Shown: positions 1 to 7,499, counted from the first letter of the stretch. The stretch: 43,249 nucleotides of DNA from Candidatus Kuenenia stuttgartensis (GCA_020723505.1 DYIT01000006.1:27268-70516), one strand, 5' to 3'. Notes: generated by a model not told the origin, from the letters alone. A program made the numbers and translations.

Positions 1-538
1 CCATGAACTGCGAAACGAAGAGCGCCCGGAATCCCGCGGCCGAGAGTTTCGACTCGATTTCCCTCAGCCCGTATCGCCTGAAGTGGCCGCCTGCGACGTC
101 GGATGCGCTCCAGAGTTTTTGTTGGGCAGGGACCGTGAGCAGAATCCTGCCGTTGTCCCCGAGAATGGAGGAGGCGGCGGCGAGTGCCGCATCGTCGTCC
201 TCCAAATGCTCCAGCACGTCGAAAAGGCAGACGAGCCCGAATCGCCGGGCGAACGGCGGCCTGATCAGGTCGGCCTGCACCAGCGGAACCGGCACCCTGG
301 CGGCGGTGTTGCGCAGGGCCTCGATGTGCAGGTCCATGCCCGCGGCGAATCCCAAGCCGGGAAGGCCGGCCAGAAGCTTGAGCGAATTGCCGTTTCCGCA
401 GCCGATTTCGACTGCGCTGAAGCCCGGCTCGAGCCCTTCCGCCGCCTTCGACAGCATGGCCGCTATGACCCTGTTCCTCGCGCGGAACCAGAAATGACGC
501 TCCTCTGCTTCGAGCAGCGCTTGGAAATCGGGTTTCAT
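1..538 (-). CDS. class I SAM-dependent methyltransferase (partial, runs off left edge)
   Basis: The reading frame starts at an ATG at 538 and is still open at base 1, so the C-terminus is missing; about 179 residues are visible. Residues 15-23 read HFWFRARNR, an N-terminal signature common in methyltransferases of surface-polysaccharide clusters. A glycine-rich SAM-binding motif I (VEIGCGNGNS) follows near residue 47, then the motif LFDVLEHLEDD near residue 108 and a GxILLTVPA strand near 137. This is a Rossmann-fold methyltransferase of the Methyltransf_11/23 type. The substrate cannot be read from sequence, but two more methyltransferases and sugar genes on the same strand suggest a glycan, nucleotide-sugar or lipid-carrier acceptor. 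No clear Shine-Dalgarno precedes the ATG. Confidence 0.85.
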   Translation of the reverse strand, partial: MKPDFQALLEAEERHFWFRARNRVIAAMLSKAAEGLEPGFSAVEIGCGNGNSLKLLAGLPGLGFAAGMDLHIEALRNTAARVPVPLVQADLIRPPFARRFGLVCLFDVLEHLEDDDAALAAASSILGDNGRILLTVPAQQKLWSASDVAGGHFRRYGLREIESKLSAAGFRALFVSQFM

Positions 539-559
539 AGCCAGGAACTCAGGAAAAAA

Positions 560-565
560 ATTATA
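560..565 (-). promoter_or_regulatory. candidate -10 box upstream of the left-edge methyltransferase
   Basis: The minus strand reads TATAAT here, about 22 bases before the ATG at 538, in an AT-rich patch unlike its GC-rich surroundings. No convincing -35 hexamer lies at the right spacing, and the leader would be very short. It may be chance inside a repeat-rich gap. Confidence 0.25.
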
Positions 566-705
566 TTAAGAATTCAGGAGCCGGTAAGAATCCTATAAGC
601 CCAGTCTCTCTTGCCGCAGCGGAACCCTGCCCCCCTTCGCTTTGACGTATTCGATGTGGCTTCACAATTGTTTCGCGGCAGGAAGAACTCCAAGTGGAAC
701 CTATA

Positions 706-735
706 CCCTGATTCACCTGGTCCGCCCTTGGCGGA
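706..735 (+). repeat. 30-base dispersed repeat, copy 1
   Basis: The 30 bases begin CCCTGATTCACCTGGTCCGC and end in a GGCGGA that can pair with the TCCGCC within the unit. The reverse complement of 4323-4352 matches at 27 of 30 positions by hand alignment. Both copies lie in gene-free gaps of the sugar island. Confidence 0.7.
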
Positions 736-850
736 AACCGGTCTTCCTGATAAGAACAATCGCCGCCATGGAGAGCCATGTGTCTTCCGGCGGCTCCCAC
801 AGGCTTTTTCCTGCAAGCATTCCCGGCACGTCCCACGGACAGCGCTATAG

Positions 851-879
851 TTCGACATTGGACATTGGACTTTAGACCC
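851..879 (-). repeat. 'GTCCAATGTCC' tandem-word repeat
   Basis: The minus strand reads AGTCCAATGTCCAATGTCG, a tandem 8-base word. A close relative, AGTCCAAAGTCCAAAGTCG, lies at 10202-10220. Both are in gaps of the sugar island, and I recall similar words scattered through many environmental bacterial genomes. Function unknown. Confidence 0.5.
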
Positions 880-912
880 TTTCCCACATCTTCCCCTTCC
901 CCTCTCTTCCTC

Positions 913-2052
913 TCACATCCTGAACTTCCTTATCTCGGCCACGACCCTGTCCTGTTCGTGTTCGGAAATGCCGAGGTAGAAGGGCAGTCTCAAGAGGCGG
1001 ACGCTTGCGTGCTCTGCAACCGGGCAGGAGCCTTTTCTCCCGCCGAAGGCCTTCCCCATCTTCGACGAGTGGAGCGGGACGTAGTGGAAAATCGCGTGTA
1101 TGTTCCTTTTCCTCAGGTGCGCAATCAGGTCCCGTCTCTCGCCCGGAGTCCTCATGAGCATGTAGAACATGTGCCAGCTCTGGGAGCAGTGCGGCGGCAC
1201 CGCGGGCAGCCTCGCGCCCGCGGAGGAAGCCCAGCCCTCGAGCCCGGCCATGTACCGCTCCCAGATGGCCTTCCTCCTTCCTTGAATCATGCGCTTCTTC
1301 TCGAGCTGGGCGCACAGGAACGCCGCCAGGATGTCCGACGGCAGGAAGCTCGATCCGAAATCCACCCACGTATACTTGTCGACCTCGCCGCGGAGGAAGC
1401 GGGCGCGGTCAGTGCCCTTGTCGCGGACGATTTCAGCCCTCTTGAGGAACGAGGGATTGTTCACGAGGAGCGCCCCGCCCTCGCCGCAGATGAAGTTCTT
1501 GGTCTCGTGGAAGCTCAGTGTCCCGAAATCCCCGATGGTCCCGAGCTTCCTCCCCCTGTACTCCGCGAAAAGGCCGTGGGCGTTGTCCTCCACGACGGCG
1601 ATTCCCGTTTTGCGGGCGATTTGGCATATCCGGTCCATTTCGCAGCCGACGCCTGCGTAGTGCACGGGCACGACGGCCTTCGTCCTCTTCGTAATCAGCC
1701 TTTCAATCCCCTCTTCGTCGATGTTCAGCGTGTCAGGCCTTATGTCCGCGAAGACCGGTCTTGCGCCTCGCAGGGCGAAGGCGTTCGCGGTTGAAACGAA
1801 GGTGAAGGACGGGACTATCACCTCGTCGCCAGGCTTTAAATTTAGGAGCAGGGCGGCCATTTCGAGCGCGTCGGTGCAGGAGGTGGTGAGAAAGGCTCTC
1901 CGGCACCCGAGCTCGGACTTGAGCTTCTTCTCGCATCTGCGAGTGTAGACGCCGTCGCCCGAGACGTGCGCCACGGCCGTGGACAGGGCGCGCGAGATGT
2001 ACTTCATCTCGTTCCCGACTATCGCAGGCCGGTTGAACGGAATCTTCTTCAT
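913..2052 (-). CDS. wecE: DegT/DnrJ/EryC1/StrS aminotransferase, WecE/RffA-like
   Basis: A PLP-dependent sugar aminotransferase of 379 residues, the usual family length. In enterobacteria WecE converts dTDP-4-keto-6-deoxyglucose to dTDP-4-amino-4,6-dideoxygalactose using glutamate. Visible features are the N-terminal IPFNRPAIVG, the segment SFTFVSTANAFALRGARPVF near residue 82, VVEDNAHG near 153, and the PLP Schiff-base lysine at about K185 in SFHETKNF. The C-terminal FHYVPLHSS and LLRLPFYLGIS segments also fit WecE closely. It is the last complete gene of the minus-strand sugar island, 45 bases after the propeller gene. The 4-amino group it makes would be the site for the acyl-transfer genes upstream. 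The exact sugar (galacto or gluco) is inferred. Confidence 0.88.
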   Translation of the reverse strand: MKKIPFNRPAIVGNEMKYISRALSTAVAHVSGDGVYTRRCEKKLKSELGCRRAFLTTSCTDALEMAALLLNLKPGDEVIVPSFTFVSTANAFALRGARPVFADIRPDTLNIDEEGIERLITKRTKAVVPVHYAGVGCEMDRICQIARKTGIAVVEDNAHGLFAEYRGRKLGTIGDFGTLSFHETKNFICGEGGALLVNNPSFLKRAEIVRDKGTDRARFLRGEVDKYTWVDFGSSFLPSDILAAFLCAQLEKKRMIQGRRKAIWERYMAGLEGWASSAGARLPAVPPHCSQSWHMFYMLMRTPGERRDLIAHLRKRNIHAIFHYVPLHSSKMGKAFGGRKGSCPVAEHASVRLLRLPFYLGISEHEQDRVVAEIRKFRM

Positions 2053-2053
2053 G

Positions 2054-2099
2054 CCTGAGTTCCTGATTCCCGCGTCCCTACTCCCCTTCCTGAGTTCCT
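2054..2099 (-). repeat. CTCAGGAA-type repeat words in a 45-base spacer
   Basis: The spacer between the propeller and aminotransferase genes carries TCAGGAACTCAGG (2054-2066) and AGGAACTCAGGA (2088-2099), both on the minus strand. The second 12-mer recurs on the plus strand at 543-554. Confidence 0.45.
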
Positions 2100-3072
2100 A
2101 ATCCGGCAGGGCCGCCTTCGCGAGTCCGATGCCCGTGGCGCCGTAGTCGTTCCCGTTGTAGAGCATGTAGTGCTCCCCGCCATGCATGAACACGCAGGGG
2201 TAGCACACCATCCCTGAATCCCATCCCCTTTCCGAAACGCCGATTCCCGCGGACTGGTCTGCCCTTTCCCAAGTCCGCCCGTCGCCGGATTCCGCGTACC
2301 CAATCCTGTAGGACTCGTCCCCGGCGCGGTGCGAGAACCACATCGCGTACCTGCCGCCGATTCTGTTCACAACGGGCCTTGCAAGCGCGTATTCGCCCTT
2401 CTCGAAGCTTATGCAGGGCTCTTTGAGGGTCTTCCATGCGATTCCGTCGCGCGACTCGGCGTATTTAATCAGGTAGTAGTGCTTACGTGCCTGGCCGCCC
2501 CCGCCCTCGGCCTCCCATCCCGTGCCTGACACGTACCACATCCGCCAGACCCGGTCCTCGACCAGCACGCACGGGGAGCACGTGAGGAACGGGTCGAGCA
2601 TGCCCCTTCCGAGCACCGGCGCCTGCGAGAAGCGATTCCAGGTCGCGCCGCCGTCTTCCGACACGGCGAGACCTATGAAGAACGTGAAAGGCGTGGTGAC
2701 GGCGAGGGACCAGCCTGTGTAGTACATGAATTTCCTGCGGCCCCTCGAGACGATCCAAGAGGGCATGGCGCCGCAGTCGTCGAACGCCCCGGGCGCGCCG
2801 AGGCCTAAGGTCGGGCCGTCGCAGGCCGATACCACCTTCGGGCCGGGTCCGAGATCGAGGTCGAACCATCCGCCTCTCGACCTGTTCTGCCTGTCCCTCC
2901 CGGAGAAATGCACCCTCAGCAGCCCTTCCCCCGCGGATTCCACGAAGGGCGCCTGCGCATGTGTGACCATCCACCAGCGGCCGTCGGGCTTGAAAATCCT
3001 CCCGAGTTTCTTCCATTTCCATTTGAGGAACCCGCCGCCTGCATGCGCGGTCCCGGCCGCAGCGCGCTTCAT
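2098..3072 (-). CDS. beta-propeller glycosidase-like protein (GH43/GH32/GH130-type fold)
   Basis: 324 residues. Repeated blade-like signatures are visible: FMYYTGWSLA near 115, GLAVSEDGGATWNRFSQAPVL near 134, DPFLTCSPCVLVEDRVWRMWYVSG near 160, IKYAESRDGIAW near 202, ARPVVNRIGGRYAMWFSHRA near 231 and IGYAESGDGRTWER near 257. Alternating 'SxDGxxW' and 'MWYSG/YNG' motifs are typical of five-bladed propeller glycoside hydrolases and phosphorylases. There is no signal peptide, so it should be cytoplasmic. The start is the ATG at 3072, whose ATGA overlaps the stop of the glycosyltransferase, implying translational coupling; a much longer open frame runs on upstream but only overlaps that gene. Enzyme activity and acceptor are not determined. 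Confidence 0.75.
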   Translation of the reverse strand: MKRAAAGTAHAGGGFLKWKWKKLGRIFKPDGRWWMVTHAQAPFVESAGEGLLRVHFSGRDRQNRSRGGWFDLDLGPGPKVVSACDGPTLGLGAPGAFDDCGAMPSWIVSRGRRKFMYYTGWSLAVTTPFTFFIGLAVSEDGGATWNRFSQAPVLGRGMLDPFLTCSPCVLVEDRVWRMWYVSGTGWEAEGGGGQARKHYYLIKYAESRDGIAWKTLKEPCISFEKGEYALARPVVNRIGGRYAMWFSHRAGDESYRIGYAESGDGRTWERADQSAGIGVSERGWDSGMVCYPCVFMHGGEHYMLYNGNDYGATGIGLAKAALPD

Positions 3073-4058
3073 CCCCTGCCTCCGTCCCTGCCGTACAACT
3101 GCCGCACGATTGCGTTGGGCCTCTGCTTCGACTCGATGAACACCTTCGACAAGTAGATGCCGATGACCCCGAGCGAGAACAGTATGAGCCCGCCGAGGAG
3201 CCATATCGAGACGACAATCGTGGTCCAGCCGTCGACATGGATGCCGAAGCAGAGCCTCCTCACGAGCAGGAAGACGATGTATCCGAGGGACGCGGCCGTG
3301 ACCGTCATGCCGAGGAGGAAGATGCCGACCAGCGGCCTGTCGCTGAACGAGACGACCGACTTCACGAAGACCGACGCCTTCCGCACGATGTTGTACGTGG
3401 TCCCCTTCCCGCGGAGCTTCTCGATGGGCACGGCCCTCTGGTCGAAGCCCGTAATCTGCCAGAGCCCCGCGATATTGACCTCCCGCTCCTTGTGGAGGAG
3501 CAGGGCGTCGACGTAGCGGCGCGTCATGAGCCGGACGGTGCAGACGTTCCTCGGAAGGCTCACGTCCGCGAGCAGGCGGAGGAACGAGTAATATGCGAAT
3601 CCCGACGCCTTCTCGAACAGCCCCCCTTTCCGCGACTTCTGCACGCCGAAGGCCACGTCCGCGCCTGTGTCGTCCAGGACCTTCGAGAACCCGGCGAGCA
3701 GCGCGGGATCCTCCTCGAGATCGCAGTCTATGAGGAAAATCCTTTTCCCTCGGGCATGCTCGAGGCCGGCCATCATGGCTTTGTGGTGGCCGAAGTTCCG
3801 CGACAGGTCCACAATCCTCACGCGCGGGTCCGATTCCATCAGGGCCAGGGCGGTTTTCAGGGAGTCGTCGGGTGATCCGTCGTTGACGAAAATCATCTCC
3901 CACTCCCCCTTGCAGGAGGCTTCCGCCGCGGCTTTCATCCTGCGGTGGAATTCCCCCAGGTGCGGGGAGGACCGGTACATCGTGGTTACGATTGAGAGGT
4001 CCGTTGTCAGCTCCGCATAATCCGGCAAACGGCTTCGGAAGCCGTTTGCTCGCCCCAT
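3069..4058 (-). CDS. family 2 glycosyltransferase with two C-terminal membrane helices
   Basis: 329 residues, a GT-A glycosyltransferase of the polyprenyl-phosphate sugar transferase (DPM1/ArnC/GtrB) style. The first beta strand is LSIVTTMY (21-28), the acidic motif is FVNDGSPDDS (57-66), and the metal-binding DxD is DCD (111-113). NFGHHKAMMAGLEHARG (88-104) is the usual nucleotide-sugar signature. Two membrane helices lie near 242-266 and 279-304. It probably transfers a sugar from a nucleotide donor to undecaprenyl phosphate at the inner membrane. An ATG at 4058 with AAGGA upstream is the only good start that keeps the first strand; the initiation region is buried in two hairpins. Its stop overlaps the next gene by ATGA. 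Confidence 0.88.
   Translation of the reverse strand: MGRANGFRSRLPDYAELTTDLSIVTTMYRSSPHLGEFHRRMKAAAEASCKGEWEMIFVNDGSPDDSLKTALALMESDPRVRIVDLSRNFGHHKAMMAGLEHARGKRIFLIDCDLEEDPALLAGFSKVLDDTGADVAFGVQKSRKGGLFEKASGFAYYSFLRLLADVSLPRNVCTVRLMTRRYVDALLLHKEREVNIAGLWQITGFDQRAVPIEKLRGKGTTYNIVRKASVFVKSVVSFSDRPLVGIFLLGMTVTAASLGYIVFLLVRRLCFGIHVDGWTTIVVSIWLLGGLILFSLGVIGIYLSKVFIESKQRPNAIVRQLYGRDGGRG
4025..4049 (-). repeat. 12-bp perfect palindrome inside the start of the glycosyltransferase gene
   Basis: Arms 4025-4036 and 4038-4049 are perfectly complementary around one central base (GCAAACGGCTTC and its complement). It lies at codons 4-12 of the glycosyltransferase as annotated and would form a very stable mRNA hairpin just after the start codon. 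Confidence 0.7.
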
Positions 4059-4076
4059 TCACGATCCTTCGTGAAT
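4057..4076 (-). promoter_or_regulatory. hairpin covering the ribosome binding site of the glycosyltransferase
   Basis: On the minus strand ATTCACGA and TCGTGAAT form an 8-bp stem with the loop AGGA. The loop holds the only Shine-Dalgarno-like sequence, and the 3' arm ends in the A and T of the start codon at 4058. Such a structure could limit initiation, or it may be a dispersed palindrome fused to the gene start. Confidence 0.45.
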
Positions 4077-4366
4077 TATCCGGTTTATAGCATGCGCGCA
4101 GATTAGCGGCAAGCGGTCGGCTCGAAGCCCGGCGCCGAAAAGCCGGGCATCGCGGGGAGCGTTCGGGAGCAGCGTCGCAAGGCCGGGACGAATAGTGGCC
4201 GGAACCACCGAAGACGCCGAAGACACCGAGGGGAAGCGGGGAGGGGAGAAGCGGCGAGAGAAGAGGGAGGGAGAAGAGAGAAGGGGTGGAAGCGCAGGTG
4301 ACAGGAATCATGTCAATTTGAATCCGCCGAAGGCGGACCAGGCGAATCAGGGTCGAAGGACCCGGT
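4059..4366. other. 308-base gap: palindromes, GAAGAC repeat and purine tract
   Basis: No gene seen. From left to right it holds the hairpin over the glycosyltransferase start, a GC-rich palindrome near 4127-4150, a tandem 'accgaagacgccgaagacaccga' element (4204-4233), an almost pure purine run on the plus strand (about 4229-4292), the word AATCATGTCAAT (4306-4317) and the inverted copy of the 30-base repeat (4323-4352). Confidence 0.6.
4323..4352 (-). repeat. 30-base dispersed repeat, copy 2 (inverted)
   Basis: The reverse complement begins CCCTGATTCGCCTGGTCCGC and matches 706-735 at 27 of 30 bases. TCCGCC and GGCGGA inside the unit form a small hairpin. It sits just after the stop of the downstream methyltransferase gene, so it could also be transcribed into that gene's 3' end. 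Confidence 0.7.
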
Positions 4367-5122
4367 CTATTTGCGGGAAGGGATTGGCTTGAGCTCCGCC
4401 AGGATGTTCGCGCAGAGTTCCGGGTAATCCTTCCCGATTCTGAGCAGGGCGGAAAGGATGTTCCCGGAGAATCCCAGCGCCTTCATCTGGGCCGTAGTAA
4501 TCGGTTTCAAGAACACGCCCTCGGTCCTTTTCACCGCGAGCCCGGCCTTGCGCGCAAGCCTCGCAAGCGATTCCGTCGAAAAGAGGCGCCTGTGGCCCAC
4601 GGAGAGGTCGGCTTCCCCCAGCTTCTTCATGTCGTCCAGCAGCCCGGCTTCGAATCCTATCCTGCGGTTCAGCGACTCGAAGTTCGGCACGGCGACGAAC
4701 ACGGACCCCTTTGGTTTCAGGAAGCCGCCCATCCGCCGGAGAACGAACGCCGGATCCTCGACATGCTCGAGCACGAAGCCCATGACAATTACGTCGAAGC
4801 GTGATCCGGCCTCGAACTCCTCGAACATGGACCGGACGATCTCCACGCCGGGCGGCAGGTCGGGATGTCTCTTCCTGAACCTGGCGATGGCATCGGCGGA
4901 CCCGTCCACGAGCACGATGTTCCGGAACTTCCCGAGCAGGCGCGGGGTGGAGCAGCCGAAGCCGATTCCGAGCTCGAGCAGGCGGGTGCGCTGCGTGGCG
5001 GGCGGAGTGAGTTCCATGATGCGGTCCGCACACCAGCTGATGGAAAGCAGGCTCTCTTCCGCGTACGGATAAGCCTTGCCGTACGACATGCACTGCGAGT
5101 CGAGTTCGGAGTCTTTCCTCAT
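4367..5122 (-). CDS. class I SAM-dependent methyltransferase
   Basis: 251 residues from the ATG at 5122, with a weak AGGA just upstream. SAM motif I is LLELGIGFGCSTPRLLG (48-64), followed by IVLVDGSADAIARF (motif II, near 69) and VIVMGFVLEHVEDPAFVLRRM (near 111). The segment VFVAVPNFESLNRRIG near 141 is typical of Methyltransf_23-type enzymes, and HRRLFSTESLARLARKAGL near 177 is the usual C-terminal motif. These enzymes methylate sugars, lipids or small molecules. It lies 38 bases downstream of the hexapeptide acyltransferase in the sugar island. Substrate unknown. Confidence 0.82.
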   Translation of the reverse strand: MRKDSELDSQCMSYGKAYPYAEESLLSISWCADRIMELTPPATQRTRLLELGIGFGCSTPRLLGKFRNIVLVDGSADAIARFRKRHPDLPPGVEIVRSMFEEFEAGSRFDVIVMGFVLEHVEDPAFVLRRMGGFLKPKGSVFVAVPNFESLNRRIGFEAGLLDDMKKLGEADLSVGHRRLFSTESLARLARKAGLAVKRTEGVFLKPITTAQMKALGFSGNILSALLRIGKDYPELCANILAELKPIPSRK

Positions 5123-5160
5123 GTCCTGAATCCTGTGTCGCGCAAGAAAAACCGCCCGTA

Positions 5161-5844
5161 TCAAGGCTTGGAGATGTCCATGAACCTCATGAACTGCGCC
5201 GAATCCAGTCTGTAAGGCCCTGTCCTCTCGGCGATGAAGACCTGCCCCTTCTTCGTGTCGCCCAGGATGACGGCTTGCGCGCCGATTATGTTCTCTTCCC
5301 CGATTTTCACGCCGTCCCTGATGAACGAGTTTCCGCCTATGAAGCAGCGCGATCCAATCGAGACGCCCCCGCATGTGACGACGTGGGACGAGAAGAAGCA
5401 GTCGTCGCCCACGACGACGTCGTGGCCGAAATGGCATACCGTCCAGACGAACACGTTGTTCCCGATTCGGACGAAGGGCTGGAGGGTGCAGCCTTCGAGA
5501 ATCAGGCAGTTGTCGCCGACCTGGAGGTCATCCCACACCGATGCCCTGGAGCTCACGTAGGAGGCGAGCGCGTATCCCTTCTCCCTGGCTTCGCGGCACT
5601 TCTGCGCCCTGAGCATGTTCAGGTTCCTATAGCCGGTCGCAATGAACATGTCGAACCCGTCCGGCGGATACAGCTTCTCAATCTCCTCGAACGGCGCCAC
5701 GGGCAGGCCGAGGAACGAGTCCTGCTTCACGAAGGCGGCGTCGGCCGTGAAGCACGCGACTTCGCGGCGCGCGTCCTTGGTGAAGTAGAAATGAACGACC
5801 TTCGCCATTTCGGCGAGCCCGAATACGACCAGCTTCTTCTTCAT
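5161..5844 (-). CDS. NeuD/PglD-like sugar acyltransferase (left-handed beta helix)
   Basis: 227 residues. The N-terminus KKLVVFGLAEMAKVVHFYF is the Rossmann-like substrate-binding domain of NeuD/PglD proteins, slightly changed from the usual GAGG motif. From about residue 105 hexapeptide repeats follow (VGDNCLILEGCTLQPFVRIGNNVFVW, then VVVGDDCFFSSHVVTCGGVSIGSRCFIGGNSFI), forming a left-handed beta helix; the H at VCHFGHD is a plausible catalytic base. Relatives acylate the 4-amino group of UDP- or dTDP-amino sugars with acyl-CoA. Next to a sugar 4-aminotransferase, an ACP and an acyl ligase it is the best candidate for the N-acyl transfer step. The acyl donor is inferred. Confidence 0.82.
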   Translation of the reverse strand: MKKKLVVFGLAEMAKVVHFYFTKDARREVACFTADAAFVKQDSFLGLPVAPFEEIEKLYPPDGFDMFIATGYRNLNMLRAQKCREAREKGYALASYVSSRASVWDDLQVGDNCLILEGCTLQPFVRIGNNVFVWTVCHFGHDVVVGDDCFFSSHVVTCGGVSIGSRCFIGGNSFIRDGVKIGEENIIGAQAVILGDTKKGQVFIAERTGPYRLDSAQFMRFMDISKP

Positions 5845-5879
5845 CTGTTTCTCCGGACGTGCATGAGCCGCCGCCGCAA

Positions 5880-6524
5880 TCAGGTTTTGAGGAACACTGC
5901 CGTCAGCTCGTACAGGGGGTAGCTGTGGTCGATTATGAACATCGCTCCCGGAAGGCTTCTGCCGAGGGCGGCAATCCAGTTCGCCTCCGGGTAATGCAGC
6001 CGTCCGTACCTCTTGTCGGCGCGCTCGGACATGAAGGTGGAAATCGCCGCTTTCGCGCAGGAGGCATGCATGGCCCTAACGGACGCGGCGACGTAGGCCG
6101 CCCATGCCTCGTCGGGCGCGTCCTGCTTCACGTGGAAGGTCCCGCAGGCGACCGCGTAGTCGAAGGTCCTGCCGAGGGACGGCAGACGGTCCGCGGCCAG
6201 GACTGCGGCATGGCCCTTCCCGAACCGCCTCGCCAGCCCCTCCACCATCTCCCCGCATACGTCTATGCCGAAATAATCGCAGGAAAACCCCTTCCTTCCC
6301 GCGAACGCGAGGAATTCCCCGTTTCCGCAGCCGACGTCGAGGACGGATGGAGCAGGCTTCCATCCGATGTATCTGGCGATTGTCTCGAACCTGAGTTCCT
6401 GGGATTCGGCGTCCTTCCAGTCCATGCCGCGCGGCGAATCTCCGTGTTCGGCGTATTTCAGGCGGTAGTATTCCGCCGACCGGCCGGAAAGCCCTGCGAA
6501 GTCGGTTGCGTATGGCTTCGTCAA
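5880..6524 (-). CDS. class I SAM-dependent methyltransferase
   Basis: 214 residues. Motif I is VLDVGCGNGEFLAFAGRKG near residue 61, followed by YFGIDVCGEMVEGLARRFG and FDYAVACGTFHVKQD. The pattern 'AEYYRLKYAEHGDSPRGMDWKD' near residue 18 occurs in small methyltransferases of glycan clusters. The start is taken as TTG at 6524, which overlaps the stop of the reductase (TTGA) and has GGAGGAG seven bases upstream; the first ATG in frame (codon 34) would remove a conserved region. It probably acts on a small molecule or sugar in the same pathway; substrate unknown. Confidence 0.8.
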   Translation of the reverse strand: MTKPYATDFAGLSGRSAEYYRLKYAEHGDSPRGMDWKDAESQELRFETIARYIGWKPAPSVLDVGCGNGEFLAFAGRKGFSCDYFGIDVCGEMVEGLARRFGKGHAAVLAADRLPSLGRTFDYAVACGTFHVKQDAPDEAWAAYVAASVRAMHASCAKAAISTFMSERADKRYGRLHYPEANWIAALGRSLPGAMFIIDHSYPLYELTAVFLKT

Positions 6525-7270
6525 ACGGCGACTCCTCCGTCGATGCGCAGGACGCGGCCGCAGAAGAAGTCGTTCCTGATGACGAACATCACGCCGTCAA
6601 CCACCTCTTCCGCGGTCGCGAGCCTCCTCTGCGGCGTGCGACCCACCCACATCTTCTTCAGGCTTTCGTTCATCTGCCTCGCGGTTATGCCCGAATCCAC
6701 GAATCCCGGGGCCACGGCGGCCACTCTAATCCCGAAGTTCGCGAGCTCCCTGGCCCAGGTCACGGTCAGGGACTCTATTCCCGCCTTTGACGCCGCATAG
6801 GCCGACTGGCCCTGGTTCCCGGACGCGGTCACGGAGCTCATGTTCACTATGAGCCCGCGCGTCCTGGATTTGACCATGATTCCCGCGGCGGCGCGAGCCA
6901 CGTAGAACGGGCCGCTCAGGTTCGTGCGGATTACGGCGTCCCAGTCGGCAACGCCGTGCGTGGAAATCCCCGCGGGCGACACCGACACGAGGAGCGCGTC
7001 GCGGGCGATTGCCGCGTTGTTAATCAGGATTGCGATGCCCCCAATCCTGTCCGCCGCCTCCCTGACCCCCGCCTCCGCGGCCGAGGAATCGCCCACATCG
7101 CACAGGAACCGGGCCGCCTCGGGCACGTCGATCCCGAGCCTGTCGAGCATCGCCGCGTCGGAGTCCAGCACCGCGAGTTTCGCGCCCTCCGCCGAAAGCC
7201 TCCCGACCAGCTGTCTGCCGATGCCCGACGCGCCTCCGGTCACCAGCACCGGGCAGTCCCTAACCTCCAT
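6521..7270 (-). CDS. short-chain dehydrogenase, FabG-like 3-oxoacyl-ACP reductase
   Basis: 249 residues, classical SDR length. The NAD(P)-binding motif VTGGASGIGRQ (10-20), the NNAA motif near 83, and the catalytic Ser with YAASK (SSVTASGNQGQSAYAASKAG) are intact, with the PGFV motif after them. FabG reduces 3-oxoacyl-ACP to 3-hydroxyacyl-ACP. The gene start overlaps the end of a dedicated acyl carrier protein gene by 11 bases, so the likely substrate is an acyl group held on that ACP, for example acetoacetyl to 3-hydroxybutyryl. A sugar or nucleotide-sugar reductase role cannot be excluded. Confidence 0.85.
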   Translation of the reverse strand: MEVRDCPVLVTGGASGIGRQLVGRLSAEGAKLAVLDSDAAMLDRLGIDVPEAARFLCDVGDSSAAEAGVREAADRIGGIAILINNAAIARDALLVSVSPAGISTHGVADWDAVIRTNLSGPFYVARAAAGIMVKSRTRGLIVNMSSVTASGNQGQSAYAASKAGIESLTVTWARELANFGIRVAAVAPGFVDSGITARQMNESLKKMWVGRTPQRRLATAEEVVDGVMFVIRNDFFCGRVLRIDGGVAV

Positions 7271-7499
7271 CCCGCACCCCCCTGGCCCTCAGGATTGCGA
7301 GTATCTTCGGGTAGCTCACCATCCCGATGATTTCCTCGACCTCGAAGCGGACTCCGAATCCGTCCTCGATTCTCGACACGAGCTCGATGTGGCGGAGCGA
7401 ATCCCATCCCTTGACGGTCTCGAAGGCCGTGGAATCCCCAACCGCCGCGGGGTCGATTCCAAGGACTTCGGCCATGAGCTCTTTGACTTTCTTTTCCAT
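7260..7499 (-). CDS. acyl carrier protein
   Basis: 79 residues from the ATG at 7499, preceded by AAAGGAA at good spacing; an upstream extension is open but not needed. The phosphopantetheine attachment serine is S34 in GWDSLRHIEL. Helices before and after (KVKELMAEVLGID; EEIIGMVSYPKILAILR) match the four-helix ACP fold. It lies between an AMP-dependent ligase and a FabG-like reductase, so it probably carries an acyl group activated by the ligase. The WDSL style is that of specialised-pathway ACPs rather than the fatty acid synthase AcpP. Confidence 0.88.
   Translation of the reverse strand: MEKKVKELMAEVLGIDPAAVGDSTAFETVKGWDSLRHIELVSRIEDGFGVRFEVEEIIGMVSYPKILAILRARGVRDGG

Larger units (their letters stand above)
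539..912. other. gene-free gap with dispersed repeat fragments
   Basis: No credible gene is seen in these 374 bases. The gap holds an AGGAACTCAGGA word (543-554, inverse copy at 2088-2099), a 30-base repeat (706-735) whose inverted near-copy lies at 4323-4352, a 'cattggacattggac' element (851-879) and a long pyrimidine run (about 884-930) reaching the end of the aminotransferase gene. Open frames here are short and look like translated repeat. Confidence 0.6.

Noticed and set aside
561-887. 108-residue minus-strand frame in the left gap
   Set aside because: It consists of translated dispersed repeats with no ribosome site.
778-1794. 338-residue plus-strand open frame
   Set aside because: It lies opposite the WecE-like aminotransferase, whose motifs are unmistakable, and has no recognisable protein motifs. 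High GC produces long antisense frames.
3073-4311. Upstream 413 codons of the propeller frame as part of a 737-residue protein
   Set aside because: This part overlaps the glycosyltransferase out of frame and is Arg/Pro/Gly-rich noise. The real gene begins at the ATG at 3072.
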